The notes under the pieces were generated by a model that was given only the letters and a program-made list of their open reading frames with translations, made no database searches and was not told where the DNA came from. The translations under genes and the position numbers were made by a program. Of a stretch of 64,000 nucleotides of DNA, positions 1 to 14,000 are shown piece by piece. Each line of letters opens with the position of its first letter. Position 1 is the stretch's first letter. Source of the stretch: Membranipora membranacea (lineage: Eukaryota > Bryozoa > Gymnolaemata > Cheilostomatida > Membraniporidae); the NCBI GenBank assembly GCA_914767715.1, contig OU612065.1, positions 9,486,001 through 9,550,000 of the forward strand. The letters run 5' to 3'.

Positions 1-3000
1 AACTCTATCTGGTAGGATTGGTCCTGAGCCTGTATACTGTGTGATACATGTATCCACTCACGCCCTGCGTTACCTGTCTGACTCCATAACTCAGTAACTG
101 ATCCCGTATTCAGGTTACGTACCTGAGCCTACAAAAAGCAATATTACATTACATAATTTCCTAAGAAAAATGAATTGTCAGTACACATGCATGCCATTGT
201 ATGGTTCTTATTGCTGAGAAAACATATATGTCGTAGTTATATCACATAAAACGATCTTCATCATAACACCTCATACAGCCAAAGAGTGAGGATATAATAT
301 ATACTACAAACAGTAAATAGTTACCTTCAAAGTAGAATCACTGTTTGAGTCAGTGCCTTCATAGTTCATGTTGTAGTAAAACTGAAGACATCGCTCTTGG
401 TTAGAAGACATGTTCAGATCTATAACAAGTTTAGAGGCAGTTCCTTGAGCTGAGGCTGATTGAGGGATGGCGGTTATATAATTGCCGACAGGATTTCTGT
501 AAGTGTTGTCAAAGTATGTGCCAGGCACTGCTGAGCTGATGGCAGGTGACTCTACCTTCCAATTGTATGCTGGGACTGAAGATTCAGTTTGTAGAGAATA
601 GCCTGTTAGGTCATATCCAGACTCGAATGCAGTGGAGATCAACGAACCTGCGCAAAAATTAAAAATACATTGAAACTTATCACACAGCAACTAATCTGTC
701 ATGTACATAAATTACTCACCCACATAAACACATCCAGTTAAGGCTTCGTTATTTTTTAATGCTGCATCGATATAAACTTTCAGTAGGGCGTTAGTTAACA
801 CATTTATCATGCTACAGTGTGTTCTTGGTATGAGACCTACCTGGGCAGTTCTGTTCATCAGACTGATCGGGACATTCAAACTTGCCGTTACATAATGGCT
901 TCTGAGACTGAGGAATGCATTTACTAGTGATAGCGCAGTAGAAACCATCATCACAACCTGAAATAAGCGTGATTGGGGAAAATCATACAAGAAGGATAAG
1001 TCAATGACAGCTCTAAAGTACAAATCCGAATTCTTTTGATTCAACCGGGCAGGTTTATCCAGGTGTTATAAGATGCGATAGAGTAAGCCGTATTGTCTGA
1101 TTATGCCCTGAGGCCCTTATTAGTAGTTTATCTTACCAGTAGGTGCAGGGCAGGCTCCTGTCTCAATGTGAATATCATCTATCGCTTTGTCAGCGAGTTG
1201 GGATTCGTCTCTAAGGAAACTACCAAAGTTGAACTGATAACTGCTAGGTGCGATGTTCACTTTGACTTCTCTCCAAACACCAGTCTGATCGGTGGAATCA
1301 GGATTCTCTCGTGTCCACAATACCTATATATTTAAACAGATCAAAGATCGATCAGAGGGAGAAGGAATTGACAATGAAAAAGTTGCAGATTCTGCAGCAA
1401 GGACTTTTACTTCAAGATGCGCAGATGACTGCACTGATTTTGCCACACAATATTTGTAGAGTCTGAAAACTGACACTAAAGGGTTTCTATAAAACGAGGA
1501 ATCCATTCACATGAAAGAGGTTTCAAATTAATGTAGCCTAGCACAAATAAAGCATGGTTATTATTTTAGGTAACATTTCATCAACTACTGGCAAGTCTTT
1601 GTTATACAACCAAGCAAATTTTGCTATCGCTAAGCCCTCAGTCTTGTTTACAGTGAGTGACTCACAGTCACATCAAAATGATTTGAGGAGCCAACATCCC
1701 ATGTAATAATTCACAGTTATAAATATGCTTATCATGATGTACAATACTCTGTTCCACTTGTACAGAGATTAGAGCTTGAAATAGCATATTAAGGACCACC
1801 AAGTCAAGATAATTATGGAGTCATTTGACTGCAATTCCCAAATGTCCGCTTCCACAGATTACACAGACTCCATAACTGTATAAAAATGTGCCACTTGTGA
1901 TTGGTGAAAAATGGTGTCAAGTCTCTCAATAAGTATATGCCTAACAGAATTTGTTGATGTCTTTGAAAAGCACAAGAATAATTGCAGACCAGTATCGACC
2001 TGGAGGGTAATAAGTCTTAACATACCTTCTCCTCGCCAAGGTTGCTTATCGAGTAAACATACAGAGAACCCATCTCTGTCGGATGACCCTTCATACTGTA
2101 ATAAAACGTCAGGCAGGAATCTTCTCTACCAACATACCAGGGCGACACTAACGTAGCCTCCTCACCATGCGGACAACTTGGGCACCAATCAGAATAGTAG
2201 TAGTGACCTGTCATCAAGCATAACCATTATACAAAGTATGCCAAACGGCGATTCAAAACTTTTCTAACCTACATGGTACGCAACCCATGACCTGTTGAAC
2301 TCTGGCCAAGTCTGGGGAATACTAAACCCAAACAGGATTAAAACAAGGAATTAAGAGGACATGCAAAGTTCCCGAAGTACAATTAAAAGCAGATAAGGTA
2401 TTAGGCAATGGACTCCACTAGTGTGTGAGGGAAACCAGCTGTTACTGGAAAACCCAATAGCAGACAATTCAGTACCCTGATTACAATGGAAAACAACATA
2501 TCTTCATTATCTTGACTGTTATCAGCCTTTCATGACTCATGACTTACTAACTGGCGAGGGAGTTATCTTTAGTCTATTGACGGCATTTTAATTCATACGT
2601 GACTGATGTCGTAAGCTGGTAACACATGACAACCATACAAGGTATTTAATGATAGGATTGGTATGTAGTTACTCACAGATAGCCCCCAAGGAAATACCCA
2701 TACATAAATGTAACCATCTATCAACTCCCAAAAGCGAATTCAGAATGATTGGTTGTCTTGCTTAAACCACAATATGATTTATTGGTAATAAGAAAAAAAA
2801 TTCAATGTTAGCACAACCTTTCATCTAACCTGAGTCATTGCCAAATGTGTGATCAGAGTCTGGCCCTGTATTAGGAGTAGGTGTTTCCCCTGTGTGATAC
2901 ACCCAACTGTACTGGCTAGTATCTCTAGGTGTGTAACCACATAGCTGTGAAGTCTCAAAATCACATGTCACAGACTGTCCGGGACACTCAAACTCGTCAA

Positions 3001-6000
3001 ACCAGTCCACACAGTCGTTTTTCCCATCGCAAGCGATAGTGGAGCGGTCCTTACAAACCCCATCACACAGAATCAAAGAGTCTTGACCACATGCTGTATT
3101 CTCAACAAACTCTGAAAAAGACAGAGAGATAAGGTTCAATAGATTAGCATTAAAAAACTGCAGACTACTGACAATGTGTTGAATCTTCAACCTGACAATT
3201 ACGTGTTACTTGTATTATGGATGGATGGATTTTATTACTATCACTGACAGCATTATTAAAAGAAAAAATGAGTCGCAAAATACAGTGTAATTGCTGGTAA
3301 TTATGGCCTACCTGTGATGACGAGACTGTTAACAACAATACTCAGACTAGATGGTGCTTTGTCAAGGACTATTATTACTTGTTTGGTAACTTGACTTCTT
3401 ACAACTGGTGTGTTGAAAATAATTCTGAATATTACTATAACACTACCACTTCTGCAAAAGACATTCAAGGAGTATGCATAAGAATGTAAACGAATCAGAT
3501 GCCGTTGTATGTGTGAAAACAATTTTGTCTCACATAGATAGATGGAGATGAAAACTTTTTGTTGAATAAGGACCCAGATTTTGCAAATAAATAGGGAAGG
3601 TCCATCATATTTGTCTGGGTTGGTTGGTAAACATCACAATAAAGCCCGTAATCTGCCTCAAGGCATGCAGGCAGTTAAACAGTTGTCTAAGCCAATAAAT
3701 AGCACCTGCCACATGTGCCACAATTGACTGCCTTGGCGACCCCAGGTAATTCACCTCAGCTAAAACTTAAAACTATCATTCTCCACATTCCTTGAACTCA
3801 ATTTACAAATTACTGAGCAGTGCTCAATCCCGAACTGATTTGACAGAAGGCAGTACTTACTGTAGGCTGATCACTTCAGTTCGGTTATAAGTAGAATTAA
3901 AAACAGGATCTTGACTCATCTGTAAATCCATCTGTAAGAAACAAGTTCAGTAGAATTAATAAATGTTGAAGATTTCCACTGGGTTTCACGCTTCTGAGAA
4001 ACAGAAGATGCTGCGTTTTTTGGTGGGTAATGACCAGTATAAATCACTAACTACCTCTAACGATGTATTAACCAATAAACCAACTGAAGAAAACAGAGAT
4101 AGCAGACTGCCTTGACTAGGCTGTTGAGACAAATGTTGCCTCAAAAGCTTGTCTGCGCTGAGTGGCATAAGTTCAATCTTATGACACCCAAAACCTAAAA
4201 TGTTTCGGCTATTGGCAAGTATCGTTTTCATTTATATATCTAGTTTGAGTCCAGAAATCCGCATAAAACAGTCTGTTTATACAGCATTCCTGAGCCACTC
4301 ATGTTGAATGACCGATTTATAATGTTTTTCATAGTCCTAGTCCGAACAGAATTTATTCATAGCTCGGGAATGGGGTAACTGTAAATTGCTGAACAGGCTG
4401 AACAGACTGAACAGCTGAACAGAATTTCTCAGACTACTATTTGTTTGATTCTTTACATGATTGGCTAATTTTGCATAAGCATGGACAATTCTTTATATTC
4501 TTCTCATTAAATTATTTATTTTAAGTTTGCATTCACCTTGGTTTCTTTCAATTTTATGCACAGCAAATCTTTTGGCATTACACGACTCATGCCTGACAAG
4601 TCTCCCTTTTTGGTAGGGAGCCTCCAAGTTTTTAGGGGTATTTTTCACCTCCTCCCTATCTCCCTTTTTCCTCCCTTTTTTCAGCTTCCTTCACCCAGAC
4701 AACTTATTAAGCTTCTCGTTGCAAGAGAAACTATGTTTTCCTACCCCCACAGTACATATACCTATATATAATTGCCTATTAACATACTATCTCTCCTCGT
4801 TCGTATGAAGTGCAACAATATAATTTGTAAAATCAGGTAAAATTACGCATTTCATAATACGAATGCTCTAGTTTTGGCTCGAAATAAATGACAACAAGGG
4901 CCAAATTACACCTTGCTGGACACGCAGAGTGGTACTCCGGGTCGGGAGTTCGTCCGCGGAGACTTCCTGATTTCTGGGTCTACCAACTTGTCATGTATGA
5001 GTCACGACTAGTGAATGGATGGAAAATAGCCCCCCCCCCCTATAAACAAAGCTTGTTAAGACTGGCTAGATGGAAGGTTGAGCTGGATAATGTTTCTGGT
5101 ATCCAATTTCCAGAGCACCATCAGATTTTGTCATAATTGGCACATTGATTGCTTCATTTGCTTGCCCTAAATTGGTTATATTAGGTGCCAACAGGAACTT
5201 AGTGACTGATCAAATCATTTGGTTAGGAGGAATGTGTCTGACAAGTGATCGCCAGCCAGAGAAATGATAACAAATAATAATTTTAGTCTGAGAAATTCTG
5301 TTCAGCTGTTCAGTCCGTTCAGCCTGTTCAGCAATTTACAGTTACCGTCGGGAATGTCATGTATGACAGGGCCTTTGCGTCATGAACAATTCAGTTCAGG
5401 ACGCACCTTTAATTATGAATAACATTTTTTGCCCAAGTTAGACAAGTAGTAATTCATATAAATTGGATCTTCAAAATGATTGATTGTAGAGCAAAAAGTC
5501 AGAATAATAAATTTATTTCAAAAACATTGAAAACCACATAAATGTTTAGTTTCTTCTGGTAAAAGCAGTGTTTGTTTGTCTTATTTTTTTTTGGGAGGTG
5601 GGGGATTCTTTAGTGTGCAGAAATACATATTCACATAGTGTTTTTTGATGTTAATGGTGGGCTGAAGATCAGAAGCATCTCAGCCTTATGGGTAAGATGC
5701 AGAATGGACAGTACTTACAAAGCTTGTGAAATCTTGAGCAGCGAGTTGAAACTCTGCAGACGAAGGATCTGCCATCGGTGATGTATAAGTTTGATCCAGT
5801 TTGACCTGTCCAGCAACAGTATCTCCTTCAGGCAGCTCAGGTACTATAAGAAAGCAGGAAACATATCCATACGCTATCAATGTTGCAAGTAAGATACCAA
5901 CTCTATGATTGCTTGCCATAGCTGAGCGTCGCAGTATACTGAAAGTCTGCCTTACGAAGCAGTGTTTATATATGAAAAACTAGACATATTGAGCAACACT

Positions 6001-9000
6001 AAGAGAAACAACAGGTGCTTAGAACATCATGCTATTAGTACAGTACAGTCATCGTCATTGTCATTTGTCTCAGGTTTCCTGACCATTATGCAGTATATGA
6101 AGTATGATCGAATCATTAATAGCCCCAATAAATCTGTTTACTCCGGAAGTTTTTTATGTATCTTATCTAAGAATTGGCTAGATTTTAACTTGCAGATCTC
6201 TATTGTGATAGCAGAACAATGCTGGAGAACAATAACATGGCATGTGAATCGAAATTACAAAATATTTGCAAAGCAATTGATCATGCTAGTCTTGTCTAGT
6301 CTTGTTATAAGCGATTATCGATGTCTTCTTGCACAGCTGATTTCTAACTTTCTGACATGGGTTAGGCAGGTGCAGAGTTGCAGGGGAAAGAGGTGAAGGA
6401 TTAGAGATAAATAGCTGGGAGCACTACCAGTACCTTTGGATGAGCTTGTTAAAATAATTTCAGCGGCGGTAGTTTGAGTGGATGGCATGCTTGTGGACGT
6501 TGTAGTCGCATTATCTGTTTGATTGTCAGGACCTGGACTTATAAGGTTCGGAAGTGTTGTGTTTTCTGGAGCGAGGGTGGTATTTTCAACAGAAACCACT
6601 AAAAAGGAAATTTCAGGATGTTAAGCTCCTAAGCTACCACTCAAGATACACCTATTGGCTATTATTACAGCAAGGCAAGAGCGATTCTTGCTGGTCATTA
6701 TTGCCAACCCAGATAGATCAACCAGAACGGTTATTGTCTAGCTGAGGAGATAGAATTTCTATACACATCATATTGAGTGCAGAGAGTCTCCAAATGCCTC
6801 TTTGATGAATTCCGTTCAGAAGAATCATCATGGAAAAACTGATGATCCAACACTACCAGGAGGGGATAATAAATTAAGCAGCTGCGAGATAAGCTGAGAT
6901 TTTCATGATGGGAGCAAAGAATGCCAGCCATGGCAGGATTGAGTTGCCCACATACAATAACGCCATAACATGAGCACATGGATAGCATAACCACCAAAAT
7001 AGAGAATCAATCATAGTATTGCAAAAATATTAGTAATCATTGCAATCATAATTGTTATAAGACCTTTAAATCCAAAATAAAGACCTAAATATCGGTCTCA
7101 CAAACCTGGAGTGGTAGTAGTAGAAGTAGTCACAGGTCCTTTTCGGATCAAGTCCGTACCTTCAACAAAATTGGAACTATTATGTTGTGATCATATAACA
7201 TGCGTCATCCTAAAAAACTGCGACAATAGTAGAGCGAGAGTGAACAAGGATTACTGAAAGTCACACCCAATCACCTGAGAAACGACACACATGGATGAAA
7301 GGGATAAACATTGATGTTGACAACTGACACAGAAGATATTATCACACCAATTGTTCCGTTTTGTGACTCAAGTAATTGTGATAAAGACAGTAGCTTGAAA
7401 TAACCAAGATCTTGATGTATTGAGCTCAGATCAGACTATACTATCATAATACTAGAATATTATGTAACTGCATTAATTTTGTCTAGTGGATCAAATTGGT
7501 ATGATCATGTTTCTGGCCACATAGAAAAGTGATGAATATACACACAGAAGAAGCCTGGATGATAGATTGCAATTACAACATACCCAGATATATTCCAAGG
7601 AAGACTGCCACTCCTATCACTATAACCGCTAATACTATTGCTAGTGCAGCGGCGAAACATTTGCTTCTGGATTGGCACGTTCTCGATTTAGACTCTACAG
7701 AAGGAGGCCGATTATGTCCTGGACCATTACGTGATGATCCACCATCAATCGTGTACACAGGAATATTAGCACCATGTGAAGTGTTATTGTTTGTTGGAGA
7801 GACAGGCCCAGATGAACCAACAACTGATGGTATATATCCACGGTTAACATGTCCATTGGCATCTCGCTTTTCGTAGAACGGAGCCTCTTTGAAAGCAACA
7901 TCGTCCAGCGATGTTTCTAAGTATCCTTCATTTTTCATGCCTCGACTAGCGGGGCCATTCCGAGGAGAGTAGTAATGACTCGAGCTCCCAGTGGGAGAGG
8001 CTAAGTTACCGTCATATGCTTGATTTGTCATGCCACCATTGCTATAATAATTCGTTCTGGGTGCAGGAGAGGGCGATGTTGTGTAAGGAGGTGATGTAGG
8101 TGAATACGCATTGTTAGTGAATCCTTGAGATCTCTGCGTATTTGGTGACATTTCATGGTCTCCATATAGATGAACGCCACCATTGTTATGATTTCCATTG
8201 TTCCGAGACTGAAAAAGTTTAAAAAGAGATTGAAAAGACACACTTATCTACGCTGTTTACATAAAATAGCATGAGACAGAGTGAGTAACTAGCAATTGAG
8301 ATATATAATCAAGATTAAAACATCCTTGAACTTAACCACGAGGGTTAAGGAGATATCACTATTTTAGAATCAATTTATGTAGCAAATATCTTGCCACGAT
8401 ATCCGTTAACTAACTTTCCCAACAGCAAAGAATGTATCGCCTTAATTTTAATATTATGGCTGCGTTCTCCCACAGCTACCACTTGGAGTACATATTTAAC
8501 CAAGGAGACTCATTCCTTAATTCCTTAGTCATAGTGAGCTCAGTATTACCTCAACGAAAATTATATTCAGACCAGGGAGGGTCCCTGTTCAGACTGACTC
8601 AATCATCAGAAACTTTCATACTCGTCTGAACATTGTTCAGGGAACAGTGAAAGTGGTGATTGTTCATGAATACTATGTATTATGTTGTCATGATTAAGGA
8701 ATGCCATATCGTTATCTGACTCAAATAAGTTAATCCTGTCATGTCAACAAACCCGACCATCTACCTATTTGTTAACTGGCAGTTGAGACTGAACAGATCA
8801 GAAGAGAATGTGGTTATCCCACTTTCCAATAATTAAAATGAACTCAAATGTACATGGTTAGCCTCCTATGTGAAGACCAATATTTTGACATATTTTACAA
8901 TGATTTCCCTTGAATAATTTGGAGTAGGGAATTACCATAATTACAGATTACCAACGAATCACCTCAGACAGTCTCACATACATTGCTCATTTTTAGAGGA

Positions 9001-10337
9001 ACAAACTCACATCAATAATCTGAATACCTCCTGTTCCTATTCTGCTTAGAGGCTAGTCGGACATATGGTAAACCCAGATCATAGCAGTTCTTTTAGACAG
9101 TTGTAATAGATAGTGGGATTTAAGAAGCTGTAATCCTGTAGAGATATTTACACTCAATTTCTGGTCTTACTCAGTAACCTTTGTGATTCACACAGAGGGA
9201 CAGAACTGTATGACATATTAATACCATTTGTGGTTGTTTGAAAAAAGTGATTGATTTCAATCTGACACCAGACCTGAACATGTGTGGCAACAAATAGGTC
9301 TGGCTGTACGTAGATCAAGTTTGGTCCAATTGCCTGCATTCCAGTTGCTCCCTTCCAGTGGTCACGCCGCAGGCCCGCGGCGAGACCAGTGGATTGGGAG
9401 CAACTCGGAATGCAGACAAATGGACCAAACTTGGTCTTGCCTGCACGTAATGAACACTGCCAGCCTCTTCCAATAAGAGAGATCCTGGAGAAGTGAGGGC
9501 ATTTTTCACTGTTGTGATTTATGTGCCGAGGGATCTGACAGGTGTGCTGTTCATAAGAAATGAAATGGGCCTAAGCCTTGACAGGCATTAATCTCTCTCG
9601 ATTGATATATTAAAACCTATATTTCTATGGCTTTCAAAAGGTAGGCCATGACTTCATAACATACTTCAATCAATGAACTCCCGCTCTACTTGACCTCATT
9701 GCTTCAATTACTCATAAATGCAGTCAAAGATTTTTGAGCATACCTTGCACCATTCTAACTTTCAAAGAAGACTGCAACCACAGCAGTTACTAACTTGAGG
9801 CGATTTGAATACTGCAGGATATACTTGGACCAAAAACCCTGCTTACAGAGTCAAAACCAAGCTTGTAGACCGAATCGTGGATTTTGATCTCAACATAGGT
9901 CTAGTGTGCACCGGCTAGTATCAATCCAATATTCAAATTCGCATGATTGAGAGAAACTTATTCTCTTACATGATGTAGAATGATCTCATTTGAGAAATAG
10001 AGAACCTCCATAACAAGAATACGGAGATAGTAACAAGAGCGCTGAGGGGGAGGGGAGGCGTCGGCAGGACACCGCTAATCGAATAATGAGCAGATGACCA
10101 TCATTATCAAACAGTTACTTTTGTACATATTCAAAGGCATGTATACCATTAGGTTATCTGGGAAAGAGAGTGAGAAGAACATCATAGGCGATACATAGTA
10201 CTCCATTCCAGCAAGAAAATTGTAAATAGTTACGATAACAAATAGTGGACATGAGCGATTCATGTTGAATATAGAAAAGTAGAATAATAACTTACAACAT
10301 GGCGAGGAGCATTAGAGCTCCTCCCAAACGAACTCAT
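1..10337 (-). CDS. Type II membrane protein with SEA, LDLa and MAM domains (3' part beyond the window)
   Basis: Exons in coding order: 10337-10296, 8208-7584, 7159-7106, 6598-6434, 5843-5719, 3931-3861, 3451-3312, 3111-2830, 2207-2026, 1323-1137, 957-841, 647-325, 122-1 and onward. All phases agree, giving about 811 residues. A Ser/Pro/Asn-rich cytoplasmic tail of about 195 residues leads to a membrane helix (AALAIVLAVIVIGVAVFLGI) near 198-220. Then come a Thr-rich stalk (225-295), a SEA domain (about 300-405) with a GSVIV self-cleavage-type motif near 362, an LDLa (about 412-450, six Cys, acidic calcium-binding end), a MAM (about 452-622), a second LDLa (626-663, CPDQSDEQNC) and a second MAM cut by the window edge. 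There is no N-terminal signal peptide, so the topology is type II. The order resembles the non-catalytic part of enteropeptidase-like proteins, but no protease domain is visible here. Likely role: adhesion or a surface receptor. The 5' UTR is not defined. Confidence 0.88.
4373..5347. mobile_element. Non-autonomous DNA transposon, 975 bp, with 8-9 bp target duplication
   Basis: Terminal inverted repeats of about 65 bp (left 4373-4436, right 5285-5347) begin with GGTAACTG. They contain four to five near-tandem copies of CTGAACAG. The copy is flanked on both sides by TCGGGAATG (4364-4372 and 5348-5356), a target-site duplication. An 8-bp duplication is typical of hAT and some other cut-and-paste families. 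No transposase is readable inside. The insertion lies in the intron between the two exons 5843-5719 and 3931-3861 of the SEA/LDLa/MAM gene. Confidence 0.85.
9313..9436. repeat. Foldback (hairpin) element, copy A
   Basis: The sequence folds on itself almost end to end. The left arm contains CAAGTTTGGTCC and CCTGCATTCC, the right arm GGAATGCAG and GGACCAAACTTG, and a GC-rich centre lies near 9365-9385. A diverged copy of the same element lies at 54699-54815. It sits in the large intron of the SEA/LDLa/MAM gene. No coding capacity. Confidence 0.85.
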
Positions 10338-11053
10338 CCTCTTCTCTGTTCGGCAAGCTGCCTCTCTGATGTGTATATAATAAAACTTAATGAAACTTTC
10401 AGTAAAATGATGACCTATTTAATAGGTGATAAAATCCTCTTTTGGTAAAAGGTAGCAATAATGGCCTCCCTCCTATGCTTTTGTTGACTGAGCCGTATAT
10501 TAATCCTGAGCCGTTGATAGTGGTGAGGTGATTTACAGGAAGGGAAGAGAACTGGGTGTAGCCATTCATGCGTCGCAGACTTCTATGGTGAGGCTCTAAA
10601 TTTGACACAGTATTTAGTATGTTACTGATAACATATGATTACAATGATCACGCTGTGACCAATAGGCAGGGAGCTCAGAGGACTTAAGTTTGCTTAAGCT
10701 ACACAATTTCCAATAGGCCATTGTTAGCATAGAGGAGAAATTCTATAGAATGAATAAGACGGTATTATTATGCCTTTTATAACATTGTTTACCTGAATCT
10801 GATATTGACTAAATGGGTTCCCCAGGAACTGTAATGACACACTCTGACATAGCTTGTATGAACTGTATGAGTCATCAACAGCAAGTGGGCGCATAGAATT
10901 TTTTTTAAACAATAGAGCAGGAGTTTGTATTCAATTTGTCTGAATACCTAAAGCCACAAAGAGCACAGTTTAGCGTCTTATTCATCTTGAGTTTGTGCGA
11001 TTAGCTAGTCTGAGCACTTTTTAGCACCAGTTTTTGCTAAACGTTGTTTGCAG

Positions 11054-14000
11054 TTATTCTACGACAGTGTGACCATAGCAACATATAACTCTCTCCAGCG
11101 CATATGCAGCCTGTGGGAACTGATTCCGTAGTACAGATATAATACTGAGAATACTTTCCATCTTCAGTTTCTCTTTACCCATCTCCGAATGTACAGCAGA
11201 CGGCGCTCGGTACAGCGGTCTGTATTTGCCCGATTTCACATCTGAGTACAGGGTGACCTTTCTTTGCCTCATTACAAGTTCATTCAAGTTCTGCAAAATG
11301 AAAACATCAACAAAAACACTGTCATCAGGCAAACTGCACAACAATCTTATCTATATAAAGGCTAAGATAAATGATATGCGATCTTTAATTTAATCTAGAC
11401 TTATACTATGACTTATACGATATTGGTGCTTAAAGAGAGAGCCAACAATGCATTTACAATCTTTTCCTTTTATTAAATTACATCAACGTAAGAATCAACC
11501 ATAAAAAAAGGACAGTAACATTTTGTCAGTTATGTGTCAACTTTGCTTGGCCACAATAAATACTGCAGCAATGATGGGAATCAACAAGGCATCAAAGGTT
11601 CAATCGGGTCCATTAGTGTGATTAGTGTGATATCTGATGTAAATAAGTTAAGAACAAAGCATGTTTTCCTTGTTTTTTATTTGCTTTACTCAGGTATTGA
11701 AAATGCTGCCTGAGGTTAATATTATTGATTTTTGAGTCATAAAGTAAACAAGTCCGTTAGCTTGATCAAACCCACTCACTAGTTAGGATAAAATACCAAT
11801 TTCAATGTTGTTATGTTTCGTTTTTGACCATAAATCATGTCTCTGCCAGAACCCGAACTTAGCCTGTGTCTGAATATTGTCAGATGATGCATCCGTTAAT
11901 ATATGGGCATTAATACGGATACAGACATGATGAATTACCTTATACTTGGTATTAGCCATCTTGTGGATATCTTTCTCAATGATTTCGATATTTTCTCTAA
12001 TCTTCACACCCTCTCTCTGTTTAGCTGATAGCTTCTCCCCCAGAGCTGATCTCTCATTGCTTAGTTGTTTATTTTGCTCATCCATCTCTATTATCTCCTG
12101 AAACAAAAATATCATCCAACCTCAAGGTCCAAAACCAAGTTCATCATCAACTGAAGTTGTGGAGTTCTTAAATTAGCGACACCATATAAAAAAATACGTC
12201 AGAACTATGTGTCATTATAGAAAATAAATATCAAAATCATAATCTAGTGCATTTCCGGCACTATGTGGAAACCAGTTCACTATTGAAATGATATAAACTG
12301 CCATTAAAAGTGATAAAATATCCTGGAGGTGTCATCAAGAAGAAAAAATCTGGTGAGTTTTATTAACATATTTTAACTTTATTTTTATACCAGGGTTACA
12401 TACTTTCTTGAACTTAGCAATATTCTGTTTGGCATCTCTGTTTTTGCGCACACATGTCTTCTTGGTCAGAACCTCTGGATCTTTTTTGAGTGCAGCCTTT
12501 TGCCCACGGTAAACATATTCTCGCCTGAAAAATACCGAAGGGTTGAAGAATGTTTTATACTTTACGTGCTGGCTTAGACCACCTGAGTCTCTAAGACTGT
12601 TATTATCCAGTTTTATTCTCTCTCGAAAAAATGCATCTATGTGAACTGGGTCCATCTTCTTTTGGACAGTAGTTCTTCCACATTATTTTTACTTCTATTC
12701 TGTTCGATGTCTGATCCCCTGATATGCATTCATGGAATAGAGAAACATATCTGACACTATTCAAGCATATGGTAATTTATGTACGGTTGTTGGAATGCAT
12801 TTCTCATCTTTGATTGGTTCTACAAGTTCAGTAATGCTACAGCCGACCCTTTGTAAATTTTTGTCAAGCAGCTCGACTGAGTTTTTGAAGGTTGCTATTG
12901 GGACGTCAGTCATTTCATGACATAAAAAACGCCATAATTTTAGCTGGCTCCAATTACTGACACAAATAATATACCGTTCACAAATAGCCATACTCTGTAT
13001 TCCACCACCAATCCATGATTTCATATCAATGGTCTGATCAATTACTATATTACTTTTCCAAAGTGGAGCAATAAGGACTGTTCTTGGTAGCGGTTCATTT
13101 GTTTGGGTCTCATGTAACCACAGATAAGAATTCACGGATTGGTGGTAACAAAAACTATTTTTGGAGAAGTTTCGTAGGTATTTATTACTTTGCGTCATTA
13201 ATTGAAGGTAGCAAAAAATCTATCAGTTTTTATATTATGCATTGATTGGCAACCCAGTAATTACCTAGCCTTGTCACGCAGCCGCTTTTTGTGTGTGTCA
13301 AAAACAAAAAAGTGGTTGCATCACAAACTTGCTCAGGGTTAGATATGTTCCCTAATCTACATAATGTTCACTAATATATATAATAGTACATGTACAAAAT
13401 CCCTGCCAAACAATCTAGTGATGAACTGATTTTTTCTACCTCCCTTCACATGTCGCCTGTGTTCACCACACTGACCTGGTGACAGATTCCTCCATGCCTC
13501 GGATGATTTTCTCCTGCTCTCTCTGTAGGGACTGTAGCCTCACTGTCATTCTGTGTATCTCACACCTCATCGTGTGAAAGTCAGCATTACGGTTAGTCTT
13601 CGGATCAACAGCTGCCTTCATCTCATTACCTAGCTGAATCTTCCTCTCCCACCATGCAGTCTGCTTTCTAATCAGATACACAAAATCAGGACATTGAATA
13701 ATATGAATATTTGATATATACTGAAGAAATGATTTAGAATGATAATGTGACGGTATGGTGTCGTCAATAATATTGGTGTAACAAGGTCGGATGATCCCGA
13801 TTAAGACCCCCCCCCCTCTCTGGATATAGCATTAAAACATTCAGAAGATACCCAAAAAAAAGCCACGAGACAGAAGGATGCCTTACCATACGTATTCTGT
13901 ATCTAGTGTCTTCCCATTCTTCAAACTCTGATAAAAAAGTCCCCATTTAAAAACCTGCCATTCTGCGGCATAATACCACCTCATCTTGGTTCAGGGATAA

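Noticed and set aside
4538-4771. Small open frame inside the 975-bp transposon as a transposase remnant
   Set aside because: Only 77 codons, with no catalytic motif or similarity to transposases.
5962-6396. 144-codon open frame on the plus strand
   Set aside because: It lies antisense across the intron between two exons of the SEA/LDLa/MAM gene, has no recognisable family and no splice context, and its composition looks like translated AT-rich intron.
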